Source of the DNA: an uncultured Bacteroidaceae bacterium
GTDB taxonomy: Bacteria > Bacteroidota > Bacteroidia > Bacteroidales > Bacteroidaceae
Reading direction: 5' to 3'
Length of the DNA: 46,498 nucleotides
Assembly: GCA_944320955.1 (NCBI GenBank)
Contig: CALUJL010000004.1
Span: forward strand, 1 to 46,498
The notes under the pieces were generated by a model, which saw nothing but the letters and a program-made list of their open reading frames with translations, had not been told where the DNA came from and did not search any database. This document shows positions 15,583 through 22,298 of the stretch, piece after piece. The position numbers and the translations under genes were made by a program. Numbering within the stretch: position 1 is the first letter of the stretch; each line of letters begins with the position of its first letter.

Positions 15583-16587
15583 ATGAAGTTCACCATCCTC
15601 TTCTCCCTTGCCGCCAGCCTGTTATTACTCTCCTGCCAAGGGAAAAACACCTCCGGCAGCGCCGACAGCAACCCCGAGACGCAGGCCTCCCCTGCAGTCC
15701 GCATCCCCCCCTTCAGCGCCGACAGCGCCTACCGCTACATAGCCGAGCAAGTAGCCTTCGGCCCCCGCGTGCCCGGCACCGAAGCCCACAGCCGCTGTGC
15801 CGGCTATCTGGCCGCCGAACTCCGGCGCCACGGAGCGCAAGTCACACGCCAGCAGGCAGAAGTCACCCGTTACGACGGCACGCCCCTCGCAATCACCAAC
15901 CTTGTCGGCTCTTTCCAGCCCGAGAATCCCTCACGCATCCTCCTCATGGCCCACTGGGACTCGCGTCCTTGGGCCGATGCCGACCCCGATCCAGAGAACC
16001 ACCGCAAGCCCATTCCCGGAGCCAACGACGGCGCCAGCGGAGTAGGCGTACTGCTCGAAATAGCCCGCCTCATAGCCCAAGACGCTCCCCGCCTCGGAGT
16101 CGACATACTCTTCTTCGATGCTGAAGACGCCGGTACGCCCCAGTGGGACAAGACTCCCGGCGAAAACGACGAATCCACCTGGTGTCTCGGCTCGCAGTAC
16201 TGGGCCGCCCATCCCCACCGGGAAGACTACACCGCCCGTTTCGGCATATTGCTCGACATGGTGGGCGGCCGCGGAGCCACGTTCTATCAAGAAGGATATT
16301 CCCTCGACTATGCCGCTCCCGTCGTAGCGAAAATATGGAGCCAGGCAGCCGCCCTGGGGCACAGCCAATATTTCCCCGACCAACCCGGAGGATACGTTAC
16401 CGACGACCATCTCCCCATCAACCGCTCCGGACGGCTGCCCGTGGCGGACATCGTGCCCTACGACCGCGAAAACGGAGGCTTCTGCACCGTCTGGCATACG
16501 ATGGCAGACGACCTTTCCTTCATCGACCCCGCCACCCTGCGCGCCGTGGGCGAGACCGTCGCCGCCGTAGTCTGGCAGGAAGAATAG
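15583..16587 (+). CDS. Glutaminyl-peptide cyclotransferase-like M28 lipoprotein
   Basis: A 334-residue zinc enzyme. A lipoprotein signal ends at LLLLSC (Cys18). The M28/QC fold shows AHWDSRPWADADPDPENH, GANDGASGVGVLLEIARL (zinc Asp), FFDAEDAGTPQWD (Glu-Asp pair), LLDMVGG, and the C-terminal zinc His in VWHTMADD. These match Bacteroidetes type II glutaminyl cyclases (the Porphyromonas enzyme is the model), which convert N-terminal Gln of exported proteins to pyroglutamate in the periplasm. An aminopeptidase activity is a less likely alternative. It lies directly behind the LD-carboxypeptidase gene, one base apart. Confidence 0.85.
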   Translation: MKFTILFSLAASLLLLSCQGKNTSGSADSNPETQASPAVRIPPFSADSAYRYIAEQVAFGPRVPGTEAHSRCAGYLAAELRRHGAQVTRQQAEVTRYDGTPLAITNLVGSFQPENPSRILLMAHWDSRPWADADPDPENHRKPIPGANDGASGVGVLLEIARLIAQDAPRLGVDILFFDAEDAGTPQWDKTPGENDESTWCLGSQYWAAHPHREDYTARFGILLDMVGGRGATFYQEGYSLDYAAPVVAKIWSQAAALGHSQYFPDQPGGYVTDDHLPINRSGRLPVADIVPYDRENGGFCTVWHTMADDLSFIDPATLRAVGETVAAVVWQEE

Positions 16588-16636
16588 GCCTCCTGCACCG
16601 CACGCTCCCGGAAGAACCAGATAATACATCATATAT

Positions 16637-17062
16637 ATGGCTACAATCAACGAATTACAAGACGAAGTAATCGAAGAATTCAGCGCCCTCGACGACTGGA
16701 TGGACCGCTACCAGCTCCTCATCGACCTGGGCAACGAACAGCCCCCCATGCCCGCTTCGGGCAAGACGGAGCAAAACCTCATCGACGGATGCCAGAGCCG
16801 CGTATGGCTTCAGGCAGAACTTTCCCCAAGCGGGACCCTGCTCTTCACCGCCGAGAGCGACGCGCTCATCGTAAAGGGCATCATCGCCCTGCTCATCCGC
16901 ATCCTCAACGACCACACCCCGCAGGAGATACTCCAGGCCGACCTCTACTTCATCGACCAGATCGGCCTGCGCGAACACCTCTCCCCCACGCGCAGCAACG
17001 GACTGCTGGCCATGGTACGCCAGATCCGCGCCTACGCCCTGGCATTCCAGGCCAAGCACTAA
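16637..17062 (+). CDS. SufE-family cysteine desulfurase acceptor
   Basis: A 141-residue SufE-like protein of usual length. The sulfur-accepting cysteine is Cys52 in the conserved loop NLIDGCQSRVW, followed by SDALIVKGIIALLIRILNDHTPQEI and LREHLSPTRSNGL, both typical of the family. It would take persulfide sulfur from a SufS-type desulfurase for iron-sulfur cluster assembly in the cytosol. No other suf gene is in the window apart from the MIP18-family gene at 19506. It follows the QC-like gene after 49 bp and ends at a terminator. Confidence 0.9.
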   Translation: MATINELQDEVIEEFSALDDWMDRYQLLIDLGNEQPPMPASGKTEQNLIDGCQSRVWLQAELSPSGTLLFTAESDALIVKGIIALLIRILNDHTPQEILQADLYFIDQIGLREHLSPTRSNGLLAMVRQIRAYALAFQAKH

Positions 17063-17079
17063 ACCGGCAGAATACAGCA

Positions 17080-17131
17080 TCCCGCCCCCCGAAAGTCCGG
17101 CATTCCGGCTTCCGAAGGGCGGGACTTTTTT
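17080..17131. terminator. Terminator between sufE and the ThrE-type exporter gene
   Basis: The outer stem TCCCGCCC (17080-17087) pairs with GGGCGGGA (17117-17124), with an inner GTCCGG/CCGGCT region and a run of T after it. Genes are convergent here. Confidence 0.75.
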
Positions 17132-17170
17132 GTCCGGCAAGACGGGCCGCGCCCGTACTTGCCCGGCGGT

Positions 17171-18541
17171 TCAGAGCTGTCCGAGGTCCACAAACTTGCC
17201 GCGCTCGCGCCGCTCCCGGATGAGACGCTCCAGCTTTTCCCTGCGGCTGGCCGCAATATAGCGGCGGAAGAAGATGTTCGGAATGGCCACACCCAAGGAG
17301 ATGCTGAGCACGGCCAGCGCCGAACTCGTAGCAAAGCGGAAGACCTCCGTCACCTCACCCACAATGCCGTTCATCTCGATGAGCCCCAGAAGGGCACGAT
17401 ACATCAGCACCCCCGGAATCATCGGTATCACGCTCGGAATGGTCAGCACATGGTTGGGCGCGTGAAACCAGTGGACCGCCTTGACGGCAATGAGGCTCAC
17501 CAGCGCAGCCCCGGCCAAGGAACCCATGGCCAGCCCCATGTCGAGCCCGATGTTGTCGTTGCTCGCCCCGAGATTTACGAAGTTGCGCGTGCAGACCGCC
17601 AGTATGCCGCCCACGGCCACCACCCACAGCAACCGCCGCGGGATATTGAAGATCATCGAGAAGCCCAAGGCCGAGATGGCCGCAGCCAGGGCGTATTCCC
17701 AATAAGCATGGTGGGGAGTCATCGGAATGGACATGAGCGCCTGGCTGTCGATGCCCCCGATCTTAATGAAAAGCGAGATGCCGAACGACATGGCGGCCAC
17801 GATGAGCAGCGTATTGACGGCGCGCGTAATGCCCACCTGCACATAATTGTCCAACATGTCGTCCACGAAATTGATAATCGGCACGCCCGGCACGATGAAA
17901 AGCGCACAGGCCAGAAACGGATGAAGCGGCGTCTCCGTCCAGGCATCGGGCAGAAAAGTCGTCAGCCACGCCACCAGCGTGGAAACGAACGTCGCCAAGG
18001 CGATACTCATGTAGTGGTTCATCCTGAACCGGTTGCACTCCGCCCGCAGACGGAAGCCCACAAACGCCGCCAGTGCCGCATAGAGGAAAGCCACCCAGTC
18101 GCACCCGAACTGGATACAGAATCCGCCGCAGGCCAACCCCGCACCCACGGCCACGAGCCAGGGCCTGTAGTTACGCTGCCGGGTGCGTATCTTCTCAAAC
18201 TCCTCCTCGTAGCGGTCCAGCGAATAGTCCTCGCGGATGGCCCGCCAGGAGAGCTTGCTGATGGCCGAAAGCACGGTCATGTTCACGCCGTGGTTCTCGC
18301 AACGCTGGAATTTCGTGTAGGAGTGTTCCCCGTCGCTGAGGTTCACCATGATCATGGCGTACTCGATGTTGATGTGAAGATTCTCTTCGGGCAAGCCCAG
18401 ATAGGCCGCCGTGCGCTTCATGTTGCGCATGATGCGGTTCGTGTCGGCCGCACTCTCCATGAGCAGTTGCCCCGTGCGCAGCAGCAAGTCGAGCTTGCGG
18501 AAGAGGACTTGCTCGGCGTTGGGTCGTGTCGTCTCTTTCAT
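17171..18541 (-). CDS. Fused ThrE-type threonine/serine exporter family protein
   Basis: A 456-residue protein combining the two halves often encoded separately. The N-terminal ThrE/DUF1212 part has the helical start LLLRTGQLLMESAADTNRIMRNM and a first block of membrane helices from about residue 130. The second block, of the ThrE2 type, includes MIPGVLMYRALLGLI and the C-terminal helices. About ten hydrophobic segments are seen. Corynebacterium ThrE exports threonine and serine; the substrate here is an inference from family. The tail is highly basic (RREKLERLIRERRERGK). It has its own TACCTTTG promoter and ends convergently with sufE. Confidence 0.85.
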   Translation of the reverse strand: MKETTRPNAEQVLFRKLDLLLRTGQLLMESAADTNRIMRNMKRTAAYLGLPEENLHINIEYAMIMVNLSDGEHSYTKFQRCENHGVNMTVLSAISKLSWRAIREDYSLDRYEEEFEKIRTRQRNYRPWLVAVGAGLACGGFCIQFGCDWVAFLYAALAAFVGFRLRAECNRFRMNHYMSIALATFVSTLVAWLTTFLPDAWTETPLHPFLACALFIVPGVPIINFVDDMLDNYVQVGITRAVNTLLIVAAMSFGISLFIKIGGIDSQALMSIPMTPHHAYWEYALAAAISALGFSMIFNIPRRLLWVVAVGGILAVCTRNFVNLGASNDNIGLDMGLAMGSLAGAALVSLIAVKAVHWFHAPNHVLTIPSVIPMIPGVLMYRALLGLIEMNGIVGEVTEVFRFATSSALAVLSISLGVAIPNIFFRRYIAASRREKLERLIRERRERGKFVDLGQL

Positions 18542-18583
18542 TTTTGCGGTGTGTCTCTCGTTATTTATTCCTGAAATCGGCTG

Positions 18584-18591
18584 CAAAGGTA
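18584..18591 (-). promoter_or_regulatory. -7 box (TACCTTTG) of the ThrE-type gene
   Basis: Exact TAnnTTTG match on the minus strand, 43 bp upstream of the start codon. Confidence 0.5.
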
Positions 18592-18660
18592 GGGATTTGG
18601 CAGCTGAATCCGGACTCCGGCACACCGAAAAAAAGATAAAGCAGCCGGGAAGAAGCGGCT

Positions 18661-19440
18661 TCAGTAGCTGCGCCGCCCAGCGTCGTCCTCGCCTTCTACG
18701 AAACGGTCGAGCACGAGCGTCTCGCCGTCGAAGACGGCATAGGAAAAGTGCGTGATCCAGTCGCCCAGGATGGTGACGCGCGCCGTGGCCGAGAGCATGA
18801 GGTCGAGCATGATGTGGCGGTGGCCGAAAATGAAGTAGTTGATGTTCGGATGGCCGCGCAGGTAGCTTTTGGAGAAGAGCACCAGCGGTTCGCGGTCTTC
18901 GCCCATGTAGTCGGGCTCCTTCCCGTCTACGCGCTTGAGGCGGCTGTGCTTGGCCCAGCGCATGCCGAAGGGGATGCTCCATCGGGGATGGATGCAGGAA
19001 AACAGCCGGCGCAGCACGGAGCTGTGGAATATGGAGCGCAAGACGGTGAACTTCCAGTCGCGGTCGCCCAGCCCGTCGCCGTGGGCCAGATAGAAGACGC
19101 GCCCCATGATTTCGGTCGTGAAGGGAGCCTTGTGCAGGATCAGCCCGCACTCCTGCTGCAGATAGTCGTAGACCCAGATGTCGTGGTTGCCGATGAAGAA
19201 GTGGATCTCGATGCCCTGGTCGGTCAGCTCGGAGAGCTTCCCGAGGAAGCGGGTATAGCCTTTGGGGACAACGGTGCGGAACTCATACCAGAAGTCGAAC
19301 ATGTCGCCCAGCAAGTAGATGGCCTCCGCGTCGTGGCGTATGCTCTCCAGAAAGTTTACCAGGCGGCGCTCCTGAGTCCGCCGGTGGGCGATGGCCCACG
19401 AGCCGAGGTGGGCATCGGAGAGGAAGTAGATCTTTTTCAT
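18661..19440 (-). CDS. lpxH: UDP-2,3-diacylglucosamine diphosphatase
   Basis: A 259-residue calcineurin-like phosphoesterase. The metal-binding motifs are complete and in order: SDAHLG (Asp9, His11), LLGDMFDFWYEF, FFIGNHDIWVYDYL, YLAHGDGLG and FGHRHIML. The FDFWYE and WVYDYL elements place it in the LpxH branch, which hydrolyses UDP-2,3-diacylglucosamine to lipid X, the fourth step of lipid A synthesis on the inner face of the inner membrane. It lies 65 bp after the MIP18-family gene with no -7 box between them, so the two may share a message. Confidence 0.9.
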   Translation of the reverse strand: MKKIYFLSDAHLGSWAIAHRRTQERRLVNFLESIRHDAEAIYLLGDMFDFWYEFRTVVPKGYTRFLGKLSELTDQGIEIHFFIGNHDIWVYDYLQQECGLILHKAPFTTEIMGRVFYLAHGDGLGDRDWKFTVLRSIFHSSVLRRLFSCIHPRWSIPFGMRWAKHSRLKRVDGKEPDYMGEDREPLVLFSKSYLRGHPNINYFIFGHRHIMLDLMLSATARVTILGDWITHFSYAVFDGETLVLDRFVEGEDDAGRRSY

Positions 19441-19505
19441 CGGTAGGAAGAGGGTTTTCGGGATTCAACGGTCAGGTTTCGGGAGTAAGGGGCAGGGCGG
19501 TCCGT

Positions 19506-19826
19506 TCAGAGGAAGCCCAGTTCGAGCTTTGCCTCTTCGCTCATCATGTCCTTGTCCCACTCCGGTTCGAAGACAAGGTTGATGGTCACAGCCGTCACTC
19601 CCTCCACGGACTCGACTTTCATGCGCACGTCTTCCACTATGAAGTCCGCCGCCGGACAGTTCGGGGCCGTCATCGTCATGTCGAGGGTCAGCTCGCCGTT
19701 GTCGGCGAGGTCGATTTTATAAATCAGGCCCAGGTTATACACATCCACGGGTATCTCCGGATCGTAGACCGTCTTCAGCACGGCGACGATGCGCTCTTCG
19801 ATTTTCAGTCGTTCTTCGGGTGTCAT
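19506..19826 (-). CDS. MIP18/DUF59-family protein (SufT/PaaD-like)
   Basis: A 106-residue protein with the MIP18 fold signature: VLKTVYDPEIPVDVYNLGLIY, then MTMTAPNCPAADFIVEDV with the conserved cysteine, and VTINLVFEPEWDKDMMSEEAKLELGF. Members take part in iron-sulfur cluster assembly or carriage (SufT) or, in other operons, in phenylacetate degradation; the stand-alone form here suggests Fe-S maturation. The start at 19826 was chosen from family length and from its position just below a TATATTTG box at 19853-19860. Confidence 0.88.
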   Translation of the reverse strand: MTPEERLKIEERIVAVLKTVYDPEIPVDVYNLGLIYKIDLADNGELTLDMTMTAPNCPAADFIVEDVRMKVESVEGVTAVTINLVFEPEWDKDMMSEEAKLELGFL

Positions 19827-19852
19827 GGAGAAAACATTTATGTATGGAGGGG

Positions 19853-19860
19853 CAAATATA
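19853..19860 (-). promoter_or_regulatory. -7 box (TATATTTG) of the MIP18-lpxH unit
   Basis: Exact TAnnTTTG match on the minus strand, 27 bp upstream of the start codon. Confidence 0.5.
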
Positions 19861-19905
19861 GCACTCCCGCCGCTTTCTCCCAAACAACAAGGCGGAAAAA
19901 GAGCC

Positions 19906-20274
19906 TCAGCGCCGGCAACGAAGCTCCACCGAGGCCGAGCGTATGTCCGCCCCCATCGGCGGATTGAGTTTGGAGACCCTCACCTCCAGCGCCGTGATGC
20001 CGGGAAAAAGCCCAAAAAGCCGGCGCGCTATGCGCCCCGCCACGTGCTCTATGAGGCGCGACGAACGCTCCACCTCGGCGCGCACGGCCTCGTAGACCTC
20101 GGCATAGTTGAGCGCATCGGCCAGCTCGTCCGACTCCGCCGCCGCCGAGCAGTCGTAGGCCACACGCAGCCCGACGACATAGCGGCAGCCTATCTGCCGT
20201 TCCTGCTCCGTGACCCCATGACGGGCAAAGAAGCACATTTCCTCCAGTGTGACGTAAGACGATTCGATACGCAT
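19906..20274 (-). CDS. folB: Dihydroneopterin aldolase
   Basis: A 122-residue FolB-type enzyme. It begins with the tunnelling-fold strand and the FFARHGVTEQERQIG motif (catalytic and pterin-binding region), followed by ADALNYAEVYEAVRAEVERSSRLIEHVAGRIA, which carries the conserved Tyr and Glu-His, and ends with VRVSKLNPPMG. It converts dihydroneopterin to 6-hydroxymethyl-dihydropterin in folate synthesis. It is the last gene of the psd-pssA-DUF4834-folB series and starts 6 bp after the DUF4834 stop. Confidence 0.9.
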   Translation of the reverse strand: MRIESSYVTLEEMCFFARHGVTEQERQIGCRYVVGLRVAYDCSAAAESDELADALNYAEVYEAVRAEVERSSRLIEHVAGRIARRLFGLFPGITALEVRVSKLNPPMGADIRSASVELRCRR

Positions 20275-20280
20275 AAGCCC

Positions 20281-20565
20281 TCATCGCTCTCCGCCACGCC
20301 CGGCAGCGGGAGACTCGTCTTTGATTTCCACAAAATCCACATACTCTCCCTCGTCGGAGGAGAAGACCTTGCGGCCCTCACGGCCGCGGCCCTCACGCGG
20401 CGCCGCGGCCTCCCGGGGAGAAAATTCCCCGCCGGCAGACGAAGCCCCCTTCGGGCGGAAAAAAGAGAGGATGCGCCCCAACAGGCGCGCCAGGCTCCCC
20501 ACCAGCGAAAGCGCCACAAAGAGAAGCAGGAAGAAGAAAAGAAAAAGAAGGAGGACGATGTGCAT
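20281..20565 (-). CDS. DUF4834 family small membrane protein
   Basis: A 94-residue protein. One very hydrophobic N-terminal segment (VLLLFLFFFLLLFVALSLV) is followed by a basic, then Gly/Arg/Glu-rich, probably disordered region, and ends with the short conserved motif EYVDFVEIKDE. This pattern is typical of the Bacteroidetes family DUF4834. Function unknown. It sits between phospholipid synthesis genes and folB on the same strand, 70 bp below pssA. Confidence 0.78.
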   Translation of the reverse strand: MHIVLLLFLFFFLLLFVALSLVGSLARLLGRILSFFRPKGASSAGGEFSPREAAAPREGRGREGRKVFSSDEGEYVDFVEIKDESPAAGRGGER

Positions 20566-20635
20566 ATAAATATAAAGGATAAACAGGTTTAGAAAAAAGG
20601 GGTAAGGTTTCCCCGCAAAGGCGGAAACGCTGTTG

Positions 20636-21334
20636 TCAGCCCCGTGCCGCGCTCCTGCGGTTCCGGCAGGCGAGTGCCGCAGAAAGCACTATGTACCACA
20701 CAATGGAAAAGGCCGCGCCACACACGCCGAAGCAGCCCACGAGCACCGCACACCCCAGCAGGAAGACGTAGGGCACGGCATTGTCGCGCCACGCAAGGCT
20801 CTTGAATTTCAGGGAAAACATGGGGAGCTCCGAGACCATCAGATAAGAAAACGCCACGACCAGCGCCACGACCACCCACGCCTCGCAGCCCGCCGGCAGC
20901 CCGCCGAAGAGCGCCCGCCCGTCGGCCGCCAGAGCCGCCCAGAAGAGCGCATTGGCCGGCACGGGGAGGCCTATGAAAGAGGACTTCTGCCGCGTGTCGA
21001 TATTGAACTTGGCCAGCCGCAGTGCGGAGAACACGGCCAGCAGAAAAGCCACGTAGGGCAGCAGCCCGCCCTGCAGCTCCTGCAGCCAGGAGAAGACCAC
21101 CGCAGCGGGGGCGAAACCGAAGCTCACGTCGTCGGCCAGCGAATCCAGGTCTTTCCCGATGGGGGAATGCGCATCGAGCAGGCGCGCCGCCGTACCGTCC
21201 AAGAAGTCGAACACCGCACTCAGGACAATGCCGAGCAGCGCCCCGTCGTAGTTTCCCGCCAGGGCCAGGACGGCGGCCACACATCCGGAGGCCAGATTGC
21301 AGCAAGTAAGAAAATTGGGGATGTATTTCTTCAT
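20636..21334 (-). CDS. pssA: CDP-diacylglycerol-serine O-phosphatidyltransferase
   Basis: A 232-residue CDP-alcohol phosphatidyltransferase with about seven membrane segments. The catalytic motif is intact: DGTAAR, then eight residues, Gly, three residues, Asp, three residues, Asp (DFLDGTAARLLDAHSPIGKD followed by LDSLADDVSFG). The beginning, IPNFLTCCNLASGC, is the usual PssA opening. It makes phosphatidylserine from CDP-diacylglycerol and serine in the inner membrane. The next enzyme, Psd, is encoded just upstream in the same operon, 16 bp apart, so the pair gives phosphatidylethanolamine. Confidence 0.92.
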   Translation of the reverse strand: MKKYIPNFLTCCNLASGCVAAVLALAGNYDGALLGIVLSAVFDFLDGTAARLLDAHSPIGKDLDSLADDVSFGFAPAAVVFSWLQELQGGLLPYVAFLLAVFSALRLAKFNIDTRQKSSFIGLPVPANALFWAALAADGRALFGGLPAGCEAWVVVALVVAFSYLMVSELPMFSLKFKSLAWRDNAVPYVFLLGCAVLVGCFGVCGAAFSIVWYIVLSAALACRNRRSAARG

Positions 21335-21350
21335 CTCGGCGAAGCGTTTC

Positions 21351-22037
21351 TCATTTCAACCGGGCTATGACCGTCTGGTTTCCCGTAGTGGGCTGCCCCA
21401 TCTCCACACAGGCTTCCGTGCCGAGGGGGAGGTAGACATCGACCCGCGAGCCGAACTTGATGAAGCCCAGATGCTCGTCGATATAGCAGTCCTCGCCCTG
21501 CGCGGCATAAGTCACGATGCGCCGCGCGACGGCCCCGGCCACCTGCCGCACCAGGATCTCCTGCCCGTCCGCCGTCTCGATGACGATCGAAGCCCGCTCG
21601 TTCTCGGTGCTGGCCTTCGGAAGCCAGGCCTTCATGAAATTTCCCTTCTGGTGGAACACCGACTTGACACGGCCGTCCACCGGATACCAGTTGGCATGGA
21701 CATTCGTGATGCCCATGAAAATGGAGATCATCAGCCGCCGGTCATGGAAATATTCACACTCGTCCACCTCTTCCAGCACCACAACCCGCCCGTCGGCCGG
21801 GGCTACCACCGTGCCTTCCGTAGGACCGTTGAAAATGCGGATGGGACAACGGAAAAAATTGAGCATCCCCCCGTAGAGGACAATGCTGCCCGCCAGCAAG
21901 ACCGTCGTGACGTACACATTGCCCACCAGGCAGGATACCAGCACATTCAGCAGCAACAAAGAGAGAAAAGCTATCATAAGGATGTTGGTACCTTCACGAT
22001 GAATCCTTATCTTCTTCAGCTTCTTCAGTTGGCTCAT
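21351..22037 (-). CDS. psd: Phosphatidylserine decarboxylase proenzyme
   Basis: A 228-residue short (archaeal/Bacteroidetes-type) Psd. It has an N-terminal basic stretch, two membrane segments (about 20-60), the motif [25 protein letters not shown] with the conserved His, and the self-cleavage site FGSR near the C-terminus, where the serine becomes the pyruvoyl group. It decarboxylates phosphatidylserine to phosphatidylethanolamine at the inner membrane. First gene of the operon psd-pssA-DUF4834-folB, with a TACTTTTG box 42 bp upstream. Confidence 0.92.
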   Translation of the reverse strand: MSQLKKLKKIRIHREGTNILMIAFLSLLLLNVLVSCLVGNVYVTTVLLAGSIVLYGGMLNFFRCPIRIFNGPTEGTVVAPADGRVVVLEEVDECEYFHDRRLMISIFMGITNVHANWYPVDGRVKSVFHQKGNFMKAWLPKASTENERASIVIETADGQEILVRQVAGAVARRIVTYAAQGEDCYIDEHLGFIKFGSRVDVYLPLGTEACVEMGQPTTGNQTVIARLK

Positions 22038-22078
22038 AGCAGGGGGGGTCGGTTTCCTTATAGCTTATTTTTAATGTG

Positions 22079-22086
22079 CAAAAGTA
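22079..22086 (-). promoter_or_regulatory. -7 box (TACTTTTG) of the psd-pssA operon
   Basis: Exact TAnnTTTG match on the minus strand, 42 bp upstream of the psd start. Confidence 0.5.
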
Positions 22087-22181
22087 TAGCATTTTTCCGT
22101 TTCGGCCAAGGAAATCCCCGAAAAAGGAGCAGTTGAAAACTTTTTCTTCCCCGCCCCGGCACAAAGTCGCAGAGTTTTCTC

Positions 22182-22189
22182 TACCTTTG
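22182..22189 (+). promoter_or_regulatory. -7 box (TACCTTTG) of dnaE
   Basis: Exact TAnnTTTG match 106 bp before the dnaE start. If used, the whole 22-bp array at 22211-22298 lies in the transcribed leader. Confidence 0.45.
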
Positions 22190-22210
22190 ACCCGCCGCTC
22201 TCCCCCCGAA

Positions 22211-22298
22211 GTTGCAGCACTTTTCCCGAAAAGCCGCAGCACTTCCGGCAAAAAGCGGCAGCACTTTTCCGGCCGCGCGGCGGCACTTCTTCCTATGA
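22211..22298. repeat. 22-bp array, locus C (4 units, in the dnaE leader)
   Basis: Units start at 22211, 22233, 22255 and 22277, with arms GTTGCAGCAC, GCCGCAGCAC, GCGGCAGCAC and GCGGCGGCAC, all direct. Cores are TTTTCCCGAAAA, TTCCGGCAAAAA, TTTTCCGGCCGC and TTCTTCCTATGA. The last core contains the dnaE ATG (22295-22297). Confidence 0.85.

Noticed and set aside
18620-18660. Terminator downstream of lpxH
   Set aside because: Only a 5-bp stem (AGCCG/CGGCT) separated from the T run; too weak to annotate.
22076-22294. Upstream extension of dnaE through the repeat array
   Set aside because: DnaE proteins start at the FVHLHVHS motif; the upstream residues are repeat-encoded and overlap the psd promoter.
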